A stretch of 64,000 nucleotides of DNA from CALOBA01 sp942491465 (GTDB lineage Bacteria; Pseudomonadota; Gammaproteobacteria; Chromatiales; Chromatiaceae), in NCBI GenBank assembly GCA_942491465.1, contig CALOBA010000049.1, positions 91,020 through 155,019 of the forward strand. The letters are read 5' to 3'. Shown piece after piece: positions 35,846-44,416 of the stretch. Positions within the stretch are counted from its first letter, which is position 1. The number at the start of each line of letters is the position of its first letter. The notes beneath the pieces were generated by a model, which saw only the letters and a list, made by a program, of their open reading frames with translations, was not told the DNA's origin and ran no database searches. The translations under genes and the position numbers were made by a program.

Positions 35846-36585
35846 TACATCGTTAAGGCTGCCATAAGTGTGGCTTTATTTCTTTCGTTCATCACTGGAT
35901 TTGCGGCTGTATACACATATCACTTAAGCGATCATTTTTTATTCAGCACAGCTGATAAGGAGCCCAGCTATCAAGAAACGATCAAAGCAAGCATTTCTAC
36001 GCTTCGGGAGAGATTGACTTTCGAAGCCCTAGAGTATTAGCTGGGTACACGTCAGGCATTTGCCAACATGAGCGGTGACGACGAGCTCATTGTCTTAATA
36101 AAAGAAAAATTTTTAGAAAATGAAATGCTCGTGCGATTCTGGAATACTGAAAGTGATACGTTGATTTACCGCTTATTGGCAAATGGCCCCGGGGCTTTTG
36201 GCGGAACATGCAATGTACGGATCGCAGAATACAATGGCAAAACAGCGTCAAAAGGAGACAGCGCTATATCTTGTGATTTTCGTTATAGAAAAGATGATAG
36301 ATCCCTCGACGCTAAATTGTTCGCTGTTGCGCCCCGAGAAAACGCCGTGTTCAGAGATGTGCTTTTTCCCGAGCAGGGCATTAGAGAAGATCTTTTTTAC
36401 AGAATGGTCTACTTCAGTACAGTTACTGCAACTACTCTTGGTTTCGGCGAAATAGTACCTCTAACCAATGAAGCAAGAGCCTGGGTTGCTTTCGAGAGTA
36501 TTTCTGGGCTGCTTCTTATGGGAACGCTCGTCTTCTGGACCACGAAAAAGCGTGACAACACGGAAAAGTGTGACAAATAGAGCGC

Positions 36586-36648
36586 GCCTAACGAATTAGG
36601 TTAGATCGCGCGAGCGCAGCGAGCCGCGATCTGAACCGTTCGTTGGAC
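36586..36648. other. attC-type site (hybrid, left boundary of unit 2)
   Basis: R'' box GCCTAAC (36586-36592) belongs to the channel cassette; from 36592 on the sequence equals unit 1, with R' box GTTGGAC (36642-36648). Only the YYY bases of R'' differ from the site at 28784. Confidence 0.8.
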
Positions 36649-36880
36649 GAGCCCGATGTGGAGGAATCGCGGGGAGGTCATAGAAAACATCTTCCATGAA
36701 GCCGGTGGTGGCTTGGCCGCGGGAATCCCGCAGCGACGACACCACCGGCTTTTTTGGTTGCCGTTGGGGCAACCGCGCCCTGGCGAAGTGGCATTTGGCG
36801 CTGTTCAGGCCGAATGCGGGCCGAACGCGGGCCTCGGCCGAAGGCAGCCGAAAACCGCGGCAACGAATTGTCGTCTGCGG

Positions 36881-37999
36881 CTACATCAGCGCGGCCCCGA
36901 TAGCGAGCGCAATCGGCCCGGTGCGGGACGGTCGCGGCGGCAGGCCGGTACGGACAATGTGCATCACGCCCGCGCAGCAGCGGCAACGCAGTTTCGGGCG
37001 CGGTTTCTCATCCGCCGGGGGGCGTTTCACGATCATCCCGAAGAGCAGGTGCAGCAGCGCGATCGAGCGCTTGCTGTTGGGATGCAGGAAGCCGAAGTTG
37101 CGCGCCCGGCGGAAGCCCTTCGGCAGGACGTGCTGGAGCACCAGCGCGAGGAATTGCGCGCCGGGCAGGGTTCGCTTCTGCCAGCAGTTGCGCTTGGCGT
37201 GGCGGTAGCGGAAGGTCACCTGCCCGTTCTCGCAGGCGAGGATGTCCTGCTCGCGGATCACGCCGCGATAGAGATAGCGCCCCAGATACACCAGCGCCTT
37301 CTCGCCGTTGCCGACGAACTTGCAGTCGACGACCCAATCCTTCGGGTAGGCAGGGAGGGTCAGCCCGGCCGCGCTGATGCCCGCGAGCAGCTTGCCGCGG
37401 AACACCTTGGCGAGCGCCTTGTGGCTGAACAGGAAGCCGCCCTTGCCGCCGGAGCGCTTGCTGCGCGCCTTGGTGCGCCAGCGCCGCCGCTCGGCATCGA
37501 TGGCGGCGGCCGGCATCACCACATGCACATGCGGATGGTAGTCGAGGCGGCGCGAATGCGTATGCACCACCGCCACCGCGCCGGCCTCGCCGTGGAGTTC
37601 GCGGTCGTTGCGCGCGAAGGTGCGCAGCGTCTCCCAAGCGCAGCGCGTCATCAGATCGTAGAGGGTGCGCTGATTCGCCCACGCCAACGCGCGCAGCGAC
37701 GCGGGCAGGGTGAAGGTGATGAGGAAATAGTCCGCCGGCACCTGACGGGCCTGCTGGCGCTCGATCCAGCGCTGACTCTCGTGGTGTTGGCAGTGGGGGC
37801 AACTGCGATGGCCGCATGAGTGCGGGACCAGCTCGATGTGAGCGCAGTCCTCGCAGCGTGCCTGCATCAGCATCGCCGCCGAGGTGCGGCAGGTCTTCAG
37901 CGCAGAGAGCGCCTTGTGCTGAGCGGGCAGGACGGCATTGGCGTATTGCGCCAGGTAGTCGGCCTCGAAGGTCTCGATGAGATGTGCCAGGCGGATCAT
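36881..37999 (-). CDS. IS91-family HUH transposase (copy 2)
   Basis: A 372-residue protein almost identical to that at 29079-30197; differences include A-Q-Y-A instead of G-Q-Y-G near residue 17 and AVAVVH instead of AVVVVH. The HUH motif (HPHVHVV), the YLGRYLY tyrosine motif and the Cys clusters are intact, so this copy may be active. It overlaps the recombinase stop by four bases. Confidence 0.93.
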   Translation of the reverse strand: MIRLAHLIETFEADYLAQYANAVLPAQHKALSALKTCRTSAAMLMQARCEDCAHIELVPHSCGHRSCPHCQHHESQRWIERQQARQVPADYFLITFTLPASLRALAWANQRTLYDLMTRCAWETLRTFARNDRELHGEAGAVAVVHTHSRRLDYHPHVHVVMPAAAIDAERRRWRTKARSKRSGGKGGFLFSHKALAKVFRGKLLAGISAAGLTLPAYPKDWVVDCKFVGNGEKALVYLGRYLYRGVIREQDILACENGQVTFRYRHAKRNCWQKRTLPGAQFLALVLQHVLPKGFRRARNFGFLHPNSKRSIALLHLLFGMIVKRPPADEKPRPKLRCRCCAGVMHIVRTGLPPRPSRTGPIALAIGAALM

Positions 38000-38909
38000 C
38001 GGCGCACCCCGCAGCCGTCGGCGACGGTGCTCATCAGCGCGTTGATCGCCGCATCGGCGTTGCCCGCGGTGGTCTGCGTCAGATGGGTATAGCGGGCGGT
38101 GGTGAGGATGGAGACGTGACCGAGGATCGTCTGCACCTCACGCAGATCGACACCGGCCTCGATCAGATGCGTGGCATAGCTGTGGCGAAGGCTGTGCGGT
38201 GTGATCTTTTTTTTATCCCGCAGGTGGCGACCACCTGATGCAGGGCGGCCTGCACGCCGGCCGGTGCCAGCGTGCCCGATGCCCGGGCCGCGGCCTCGAG
38301 CCCGCCCTTGCGGTTCGGGAACAGCAGCCGCGGATGGCGATGCACCGTCCAGAACCGCCGCAGCAGCACCAGCGTCGCATCCGCCAGCGGCACCAACCGG
38401 TCCTTGCGCCCCTTGCCGTCGCGGATGTGCACCCGCCGACGCGCACCATCGATATCGCCCACCGTCAGCGCCAGCCCTTCGCCCAGGCGCAGGCCCATGC
38501 TGTAGAGGGTGAAGAACAACACCCGGTAGCTGAGCACCCGCGTGGACTGCACCACTCGCGCAACCTCATCAACCGTGACGATGTCGGGCAGATGCCGGCC
38601 TCGCGGCGGCTTGATCAGGTCCACATGCGCCCACGGCTTGCCGAGCACATGCTCGTAGTAGAACCGCAGCCCCTACAGGTCCACCTTGACCGTGGACCAG
38701 GAATGGGTCTCCAACAGCTCGGCGAAATAGTCCGCCAACTGCTCGCGGCTCAGCCCGTCGATGCGGTAGTCGAACCGCGCCGCGATCCGACGAACCCCGC
38801 GCAGATACCCGTCGATGCTCTTCGGGCGCAGACCCTTGAGGTGAAGGTGCTTCTCCAACGTCGCGTAGCGGCGCTTGAAATCGGCTTCGAAAGATGCTGT
38901 CATGATCAT
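37996..38909 (-). pseudogene. Tyrosine recombinase of unit 2, amber codon plus -1 shift
   Basis: Same structure as the copy at 30194-31107: start at 38909, in-frame TAG at 38675-38673 and an A8 run at 38214-38207 where a -1 shift is needed. One substitution (LRLGEG for LRPGEG) separates the copies in the catalytic Arg region. Both lesions therefore predate the duplication of the unit. Confidence 0.85.
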
Positions 38910-39017
38910 GCAACCTCATGATTCTTAGCGGAACGTCCCCTCGCAAAACGAGGGCGTGAGGTTGCATCTTAGTTGCCTCGGGGCTGCTGCGTCGCTGTTC
39001 TCCGCGATAGCGGCTCC

Positions 39018-39132
39018 GTCCAACAAGTGGATCAGCCTGACGCCCGCGGTCCGTGCTGGCCCGCAGGCCCGGTGCGCGACAACGCGGTTGTGTCTTTGGT
39101 GCGGCGGGCGCAGGCTATCCAAAACGTTAGGC
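39018..39132 (+). other. attC-type site (right part of the host attC split by unit 2)
   Basis: GTCCAAC (39018-39024) then ATCAGCCTGACGCCCGC and its partner GCGGGCGCAGGCTAT, ending AACGTTAGGC with R' at 39126-39132. The next cassette gene begins 24 bases later. 115 bases, with a long variable terminal loop. Confidence 0.8.
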
Positions 39133-39155
39133 GTCAAAACAGCAACACCGATAGT

Positions 39156-39665
39156 ATGAATATTTGGTACAAAGATCCGACTGTCGTCGCCGCGGGGATT
39201 GCTGGTATTTTTGCGGTTGTTGTCGCGGTGATAAACCTCCTCGACCGTGGACCGTCGGATCTACAGCCGCCACCGAAACAGAAGATCGTGACCGTATCAG
39301 CCCAAGGGGGCTTTCAGGCATCAGGATTAACTCTGAAACCTGGAGAGGCTGTAGAGATCAGTGCTTCGGGAACAATTCGCTTTTCTGATAGAAATACTGC
39401 ACCGGGGAAAGGGCTCGCACACCCTGAAGGAGTCCCGCCTTTCAGCCCCCCAGTAGGCGATCATAGTAACGACTTTCGTAGATACTCGATTGTTCCCGAA
39501 TGGAATCACGCAGCTCTCATTGCTCGACTTGGGCCAGAAAAGTTCCTTGTTGGCCGAAGCAAAGTGATACGAGCTAAGTTGGCCAGTCCTCTTGAGTTTG
39601 GCATCAACGATACGGACGCGCAGAACAATACCGGTGAATTTACCGTAATCCTGACAGGTCCTTAG
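39156..39665 (+). CDS. Membrane-anchored LecA-like (PA-IL fold) protein; cassette gene
   Basis: A 169-residue protein with one N-terminal membrane segment (VVAAGIAGIFAVVVAVINLL, residues 10-29) and an outside domain whose first strands (VSAQGGFQASGLTLKPGEAV, EISASGTIRFSDR) resemble the galactophilic lectin LecA/PA-IL family, where a similar opening precedes a calcium-dependent sugar site. The calcium-binding loop cannot be confirmed by eye. Start ATG 39156 lies 24 bases after an attC R' box, normal for a cassette gene. A truncated R'' box follows at 39775. Confidence 0.65.
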   Translation: MNIWYKDPTVVAAGIAGIFAVVVAVINLLDRGPSDLQPPPKQKIVTVSAQGGFQASGLTLKPGEAVEISASGTIRFSDRNTAPGKGLAHPEGVPPFSPPVGDHSNDFRRYSIVPEWNHAALIARLGPEKFLVGRSKVIRAKLASPLEFGINDTDAQNNTGEFTVILTGP

Positions 39666-39774
39666 CTGCGCGTGGCTAGAGAAGGTGAATCAGAATCACC
39701 TGCTAGGCTATTTTGCAAACGGGAGCGCGATGAGTTTGTTCAAGGCGAACTTTGTGAACCAACACAAACAAGAT

Positions 39775-39781
39775 GCCTAAC
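39775..39781 (+). other. Truncated attC (R'' box only)
   Basis: GCCTAAC about 110 bases after the lectin-like gene; the rest of the site is replaced by the GGGGTCAGGTCCC repeats that follow. The 345 bases from 39666 to 40011 contain no gene. Confidence 0.45.
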
Positions 39782-39870
39782 GGAAAAGGGGTCAGGTCCC
39801 TTTTCTATGGGTCGGAAAAGGGGTCACGGAAAAGGGATCAGGTCCCTTTTCTATGAACATCGATAATAAG
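39782..39870. repeat. GGGGTCAGGTCCCTTTTC repeat array
   Basis: AAAAGGGGTCAGGTCCCTTTTCTATG and AAAAGGGATCAGGTCCCTTTTCTATG-type units, with a partial unit between, are each palindromic around TCAGGTC. They belong to the same motif family as the 25.9-27.1 kb repeats and the TGACCCCTTTTCCCCTTTTC stretch at 58892. Confidence 0.7.
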
Positions 39871-40011
39871 ATCCCCAACGAGAGGCTCGGCTGCGACCGC
39901 CATTTGGCGCGCCTTCGCTGCGCTCCGGCGCGGCAAAGGGAGTCGCGCCAGCCTTAACGGCTGGCGTATTAACTGAGGACGCCGCACTCTCCCAGCATGT
40001 ATTTCCAGCTA

Positions 40012-40239
40012 CTAAGCGTTGCGAAAGTAATGTCACGCCAAGCCCATCGCGTCGAGAATATATCGGCAATGCGGATGGCGAAAGAAGCCGGCGACGAGTT
40101 GCGGCATTGTCTTGAGGCGGTCCAGCGCGGCGGTGAGCTTGTCGCGCAACGCGATCTTGTTGGTGACAGTCTGCTTGGCCACCCGCGCCTTGACGTTGCC
40201 CCAGACCTGTTCGTCGGGGTTGAGGTGCGGCGAATAGGC
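40012..40239 (-). mobile_element. IS630 fragment (right end, inverted)
   Basis: Begins with the IS630 terminal repeat (CTAAGCGTTGCGAAAG) after a TA and matches the last ~225 bases of the element at 34723-35845 on the opposite strand, encoding the transposase C-terminus. It stops abruptly where the ISAs1 fragment begins. Confidence 0.88.
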
Positions 40240-41245
40240 GTGGCTGAGTCAGTTTCTGGAACTGCCCAACGGGATCCCCGCGCACGATACCTTCGGGCGG
40301 GTGTTCAGCCTGCTGCAGCCCGAGGCGTTCGAGGCGTGCTTTCGGGCCTGGGTCGAGGCAATCCGCGCGGTCATTCCGGGCGAGGTCATCGCCATCGATG
40401 GTAAGACGCTGCGCCGCTCGCATGCGCGTGGCAAGGGACGGGCGGCGCTGCATCTTGTCAGCGCCTGGGCGACGGCTAGTCGGGTGGTGCTCGGGCAAGT
40501 GGCCACCGATGCGAAGTCCAATGAGATTACAGCCATCCCACAGGTCCTGGAGCTGCTGCACCTGAGTGGGTGCATTGTCACCATTGATGCCATGGGCTGT
40601 CAGACCGCGATCGCCGAGCAAATCGTGGCGCAGGGGGGTGACTACGTCCTGGCGCTCAAGGGCAACCAGAGCACCTTGGCCGCCGAGGTCGAGGATGCCT
40701 TTATCGAGGCCGATGCGCGTGAGTACGCTGACCTCGCCTCGGAGGTTGTGGAGACGCGCGAGCAGGGGCATGGGCGGCGTGAGACCCGCCGCTACCGCAC
40801 CCTCGGCGACCTCTCGGGCGTGCCGCGCAGCGCCTTGTGGAAGGCCATGAACATGATCGGGATGGTGGAGTCCGAGCGTGAGGTCAACGGCAAGACCACC
40901 CGCGAGACGCGCTTTTATATCGGCAGCATCGGCACCGACGTCGAAACCTTTGCCCGTGCTGTGCGTGGACACTGGGGCGTGGAGAATCAGCTGCATTGGA
41001 GCCTGGATGTCGCCTTCAACGAGGACGACTCGCGGGTGCGCGATCCCGATGCGCGGGAGAATCTCGCGCTGATCCGACGCATCGCCCTGACGCGCTTGGA
41101 GCACGACGACATCAAGCTCGGCATCCAGAGCAAGCGACTGAAAGCCGGCTGGGACGAGCGCTATCTCAAGAAGCTGCTGCTCGAGGCGCCGAAGATCACT
41201 CCACAAAAGACAGCCTCCAAGGTCTCGAATATTAGAAAAACGTGA
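40240..41245 (+). pseudogene. ISAs1-family transposase, 5' truncated
   Basis: The open frame enters from the junction with IS630 (WLSQFLELPNGIPAHDTFGR) and runs to 41245. It has the ISAs1/H-repeat catalytic blocks: VIAIDGKTLRRSHARGKGR (Asp), TIDAMGCQTAIAEQIVAQGG (Asp), ALKGNQ and the final HWGVENQLHWSLDVAFNEDD (Glu). About 55 N-terminal residues are missing, so it is not functional. Right end of the IS not identified. Confidence 0.88.
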
Positions 41246-41396
41246 TGCGATTGCCCTGACATCGATAGTGAGAAGCACAATCCAAACAACCTTCGCGGCC
41301 AGCCTTACTTTTGCGCGTACAGGGACAGGTTCGACAGAGTGAAGGATAGCCGAACGAAGACGTGGTCATACAAACCTACCGAATAGCAAGAGGCCG

Positions 41397-41600
41397 ATGA
41401 TGACTACCATTGAAAGACTTGAAGAGCAAGTCAAGTCGCTTTCTGAGGACGATCTGACCGAGTTTCGACGCTGGTTCCTCGACTGGGACCACGACGAGTG
41501 GGATCGGCAGATCGAAAGAGACGCAAGGGCCGGCAAGTTAGATGCACTCGCTTCTGCCGCCCTCGCTGAGTATAAGGCCGGACAGGCGCGAGAAATTTGA
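41397..41600 (+). CDS. Antitoxin of a RelE/ParE-type toxin-antitoxin pair
   Basis: A 67-residue acidic protein (MTTIERLEEQVKSLSEDDLT, EFRRWFLDWDHDEWDRQIER) with the C-terminal KLDALASAALAEYKAGQARE segment often seen in short antitoxins that wrap around RelE-fold toxins. Either of two consecutive ATG codons (41397, 41400) may be the start. It overlaps the toxin gene (TTGA). Such antitoxins neutralise the toxin and usually repress their own promoter. Confidence 0.8.
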   Translation: MMTTIERLEEQVKSLSEDDLTEFRRWFLDWDHDEWDRQIERDARAGKLDALASAALAEYKAGQAREI

Positions 41601-41857
41601 GGCATTACGCCTCGGCCGCGTTCTGGCAGCGCTTTAATTCCCTACCAGAGCCGGTGCAACAAGTCGCGCGGCAAAACTATCAGCTCCTTCGCGACAACCC
41701 AGCTCATCCCTCACTGCACTTCAAGAAAGTCAGGCAGGGGCAGTATCGGAGCGTCCGCGTTGGAGCACGGTATCGCGCTCTAGGCATTCCCGTTCCTGAC
41801 GGTATACAGTGGTTCTGGATCGGCACTCACGCCGAATACGACAAGCTCATGGGCTAA
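41597..41857 (+). CDS. RelE/ParE-family toxin
   Basis: An 86-residue protein starting at TTG 41597: FWQRFNSLPEPVQQVARQNY, PAHPSLHFKKVRQGQYRSVR, VGARYRALGI and the end WFWIGTHAEYDKLMG. This is the RelE fold with the basic central strand and a His near the end, as in mRNA-cleaving RelE/HigB-type toxins. The TTG start and overlap suggest lower toxin than antitoxin translation. Pairs of this kind are common integron or IS-island passengers; no attC is seen around it. Confidence 0.85.
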   Translation: MRHYASAAFWQRFNSLPEPVQQVARQNYQLLRDNPAHPSLHFKKVRQGQYRSVRVGARYRALGIPVPDGIQWFWIGTHAEYDKLMG

Positions 41858-41944
41858 CTTGTGCCTGACCGAAAACACGAATTTCCTCGCTGCGCCATAC
41901 ACTTATAAGCTGGCCCCTTGGTCGAAGTCGGCGACACGAAAAAT

Positions 41945-43872
41945 GGCCTTGATCATCGTTCCGGCCGAAACCGGATCAACGACATGTGAGATTTGAGCCG
42001 AGTGGCCGGCTGGGGGAGGTCGGCAGAACCCCGGAAATCTCGTACTCTTGGAAGTGCAACCTAACCTTGAGTATGAACAGCGCCGGGGTCCTGCCATGCC
42101 TGACTGTAGACGAGATGCCTGTGAGTTTCCAGCGCCGAGGGCGCCCGAGCGGGACGAAGCGCGTTGAGCAGGCGGCATCCGCGTCGCCGGCAGGCCGAGA
42201 CGCTTGCAGCGGTTCGGGAGCGACTGGCGCAAGGGCAGTCGCAACGTGCGGTTGCGCAAGAATTGGGCGTTGCGCGCTCGACCTTGCAGGATTGGCTGGG
42301 GCAGGCGCCGCGCGTTGAGGTGCCGGCGGCGTTGCGGCAGTTCTACGCCTCCGAGGAGGGGGTTGCCTGGTTGCACCGCCAAGTCCTGGCGGCGCATCTG
42401 GTCATCACGTTGCTGGCCGGAGCGGGGATTCGCCAGGTCTGCACATTCCTGGAGCTGAGCGGATTGTCGGCGTTCGTGGCCAGTTCCTACGGCAGTCAGC
42501 AGAAGCTCAACGCCGCGTTGGAGGAGGCGATGGTCGCCTACGCCGAGCAGCAGCGGCAAACGCTGGCAGCGCAGATGCCGCACCGGCGCATCAGCGTCTG
42601 CGAGGACGAGACCTACCATCCGGAGATCTGCCTGGTGGCCATCGAGCCGATCTCGAACTTCATTCTGCGCGAGTGCTATGCCCCGGACCGCTCGGCGGCG
42701 ACCTGGACGCGGGCGTTGACCGAGGCGCTCGAAGGCATGCGCGTGGAGTTGGTGCAAGGCACCAGTGACGAGGCCAAGGGGCTGCTGCGCCATGTCGAGC
42801 GCGACCTCGGCGCCCATCACTCGCCCGATGTCTTCCATGTCCAGCACGAGGTGTCCAAGGCAACGGCCCTGCCTTTGGCGCGCGCGCTCGAACAAGCCGA
42901 GCGGGCCGCCGAGCAGGCCCGCGACGCGGTGGCGGCGCAGCGTGCCGCCCGCGACGCCCATCACAATGCCTGGCCGCGCCCGCGCGGGCGACCGCCGGCG
43001 TTCGCCGAGCGCATCAACGATGCGCTGATGGCGCAGGCCGATGCCGATGCCCAACGCGAACAGGCAGAACAGAACCAACAACAGGCCCGCGCCTGCGTGC
43101 GCGAACTCGCCGATGCGTATCACCCCTACGATCTCGACACCGCTCGGGCGCAACCGCCCGAGCGCGTCGGCGAACGCCTGGCGGCCTGTTGGCGGCAGCT
43201 CGGCGAACTGGCAGACGCGATCAGCCTACCCGAGCGTGCCCGCGAGCGCATCGCCAAAGCCGAGCGCCTGACCACCTCAATGCTGGCGACCATCACCTTC
43301 TTCTTCACCACCATCCAGGCCAAGGTCGCGGCGTTGGGACTGGCCCCCGAGATCGAAGCGCTCGTGCACCAACAGCTCATCCCGGCGATCTATCTGGAGC
43401 GGGTGGCGGCGCGCAGCACCCGCGCCGAGCGGCGCCACGAACTGCAGCAGCGATCCCGTCAGCTGTTGGCAACCCTGCGCCAACCCGACTCACCGTTGCA
43501 GCGCCTCGACGCCGACCAACGCCGCGAGGTCGAGATCGTCGCCACCGAATGCGCCGACCTCTTCCAACGCAGCAGCTCCTGCGTGGAAGGGCGCAACGGC
43601 CACCTGGCCCTGCATCACCACGGCAAACACCGACTTGGCAACCGCAAGCTCGCCGTGCTCACCGCAATACACAACTATTTCATCCGCAGACCCGACGGCA
43701 CCACCGCGGCGGAACGCTTCTTCGGCCAGCCGCCTGCTTCGATGTTCGACTACCTCCTCGCCGCCCTCGACCCGCCCCCGCGACCCGCCCGAAAACGACC
43801 CCGACCGCAGCGCGTCGCCTACCTCGAACCGATGGCTGCGTAGCAGGGGTGGCCGGAACGATGATCAAGGCC
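41945..43872 (+). mobile_element. Complete IS with DUF6399-type transposase
   Basis: The ends GGCCTTGATCATCGTTCCGG (41945) and CCGGAACGATGATCAAGGCC (ending 43872) belong to a perfect 22-base terminal inverted repeat. One transposase gene fills most of the 1,928 bases. It is inserted in a group II intron, of which only the 5' part remains to the right. No clear target duplication. Confidence 0.88.
42164..43843 (+). CDS. Transposase, DUF6399-type
   Basis: A 559-residue protein. An N-terminal HTH (RAVAQELGVARSTLQDWLGQ) precedes a DDE-like catalytic domain: SVCEDETYHPEICLVAIEP (Asp/Glu), LVQGTSDEAKGLLRHVERDL and HHSPDVFHVQHEV (Asp), a long Ala/Arg/Gln-rich helical insertion, and the late SSCVEGRNGHLALHHHGKHR (Glu). 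The first in-frame start is TTG at 42164. I know the family as a DUF6399-type IS transposase without a well-defined IS-family name. The last third is repeated in the fragment at 26079-26669. Confidence 0.82.
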   Translation: MSRRHPRRRQAETLAAVRERLAQGQSQRAVAQELGVARSTLQDWLGQAPRVEVPAALRQFYASEEGVAWLHRQVLAAHLVITLLAGAGIRQVCTFLELSGLSAFVASSYGSQQKLNAALEEAMVAYAEQQRQTLAAQMPHRRISVCEDETYHPEICLVAIEPISNFILRECYAPDRSAATWTRALTEALEGMRVELVQGTSDEAKGLLRHVERDLGAHHSPDVFHVQHEVSKATALPLARALEQAERAAEQARDAVAAQRAARDAHHNAWPRPRGRPPAFAERINDALMAQADADAQREQAEQNQQQARACVRELADAYHPYDLDTARAQPPERVGERLAACWRQLGELADAISLPERARERIAKAERLTTSMLATITFFFTTIQAKVAALGLAPEIEALVHQQLIPAIYLERVAARSTRAERRHELQQRSRQLLATLRQPDSPLQRLDADQRREVEIVATECADLFQRSSSCVEGRNGHLALHHHGKHRLGNRKLAVLTAIHNYFIRRPDGTTAAERFFGQPPASMFDYLLAALDPPPRPARKRPRPQRVAYLEPMAA

Positions 43873-44348
43873 CGCGCGGCTTTGCTCTGCGCGCATTTCC
43901 TCCGCACCAGATCGACCCTGAGCAGGGCATGCCCCCCAGCTTCTTGAATGGACCGGCGTCTCCGCCGCGTCAGCTCTTGCTCGTCCGGTCACGGACATTC
44001 GCAACTCAGCGGGCTCTGACTCCTGCCGACGCTCTCCAACGCCAACAGGTCTCCCCGCTTACTGCGCCCCACCTTCCTGTCGTTCCACCCCCAACCACGT
44101 GATGCCGCCCATGGATCGCTTTGCACGCCAAGTCCCAGCGTCCACGGTGAGTTTCAGGCTTCGCCAACTCCCAGCGGGCTCGCCACGACACCCCTTTGAT
44201 CCGGGTTCGTCATCCTGCAGACCGACAGTTCGCTTGACTGTTGCTCCCCACCCCGCCTCACGACGACGCAGTTACCTTCGGCTACGGAGCTTCGGGTGAC
44301 GTAGACACGGACTTGCACCGTGCTGATGAGACGCCCTCACGGGCGCAC
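43873..44348 (-). ncRNA. Group II intron, 5' part only
   Basis: Starts at GTGCGCCCGTGAGGGCGTCT (44348, minus strand), a better match to the usual group II 5' end than copy 1, and follows copy 1 through domain I to about the point equivalent to 25390, where the IS at 41945-43872 cuts it. Domains V and VI are absent, so it cannot splice. On the minus strand it begins directly after the hairpin behind ggt. Confidence 0.75.
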
Positions 44349-44412
44349 TGGGAGCGGCTTCAAGCCGCGACTCGGCTCGCGCGGCGACCGTCGCGGCTGG
44401 AAGCCGCTCCCA
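44349..44412. terminator. Large palindrome behind ggt
   Basis: GGGAGCGGCTTCAAGCCGCG pairs with CGCGGCTGGAAGCCGCTCCC across a GC-rich inner stem. It lies between the ggt stop (44417) and the intron 5' end and may serve as transcription terminator or as a REP-type repeat; there is no T run on the ggt side. Confidence 0.5.
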
Positions 44413-44416
44413 CGGC

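Larger units (their letters stand above)
34715..36580 (+). pseudogene. 2-TM potassium-channel-like cassette gene, split by IS630 and an amber codon
   Basis: ATG at 34715 (MHY) is followed directly by the IS630 insertion; after it, from 35848, the frame continues IVKAAISVALFLSFITGFAA (TM1). An in-frame TAG at 36038-36040 interrupts it, then the frame runs on to 36580. The C-terminal part has a pore loop TVTATTLGFGEIVPLT, matching the K+ channel selectivity-filter pattern (T-x-G-F/Y-G), and TM2 (FESISGLLLMGTLVFW). Between TM1 and the pore lie ~130 soluble residues. The stop is five bases before an attC R'' box (36586). GC is low (about 45%). The part from ATG 36068 could be translated alone but lacks TM1. 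Confidence 0.8.
36592..39023 (-). mobile_element. Cassette-like unit 2: IS91-type transposase plus tyrosine recombinase
   Basis: Second copy of the 2,432-base unit, collinear with 28790-31221 at an offset of 7,802 with a handful of substitutions. It splits another attC at the same base: joining GCCTAA (36586-36591) to CAAGTGGATCAGCC (39024 on) rebuilds a host attC whose R'' GCCTAAC and R' GTTAGGC are fully complementary. Confidence 0.8.

Noticed and set aside
39860..39980. Possible attC starting CCCCAACGAGAGG
   Set aside because: No matching GTTRRRY box at the right spacing; only a local stem is present.
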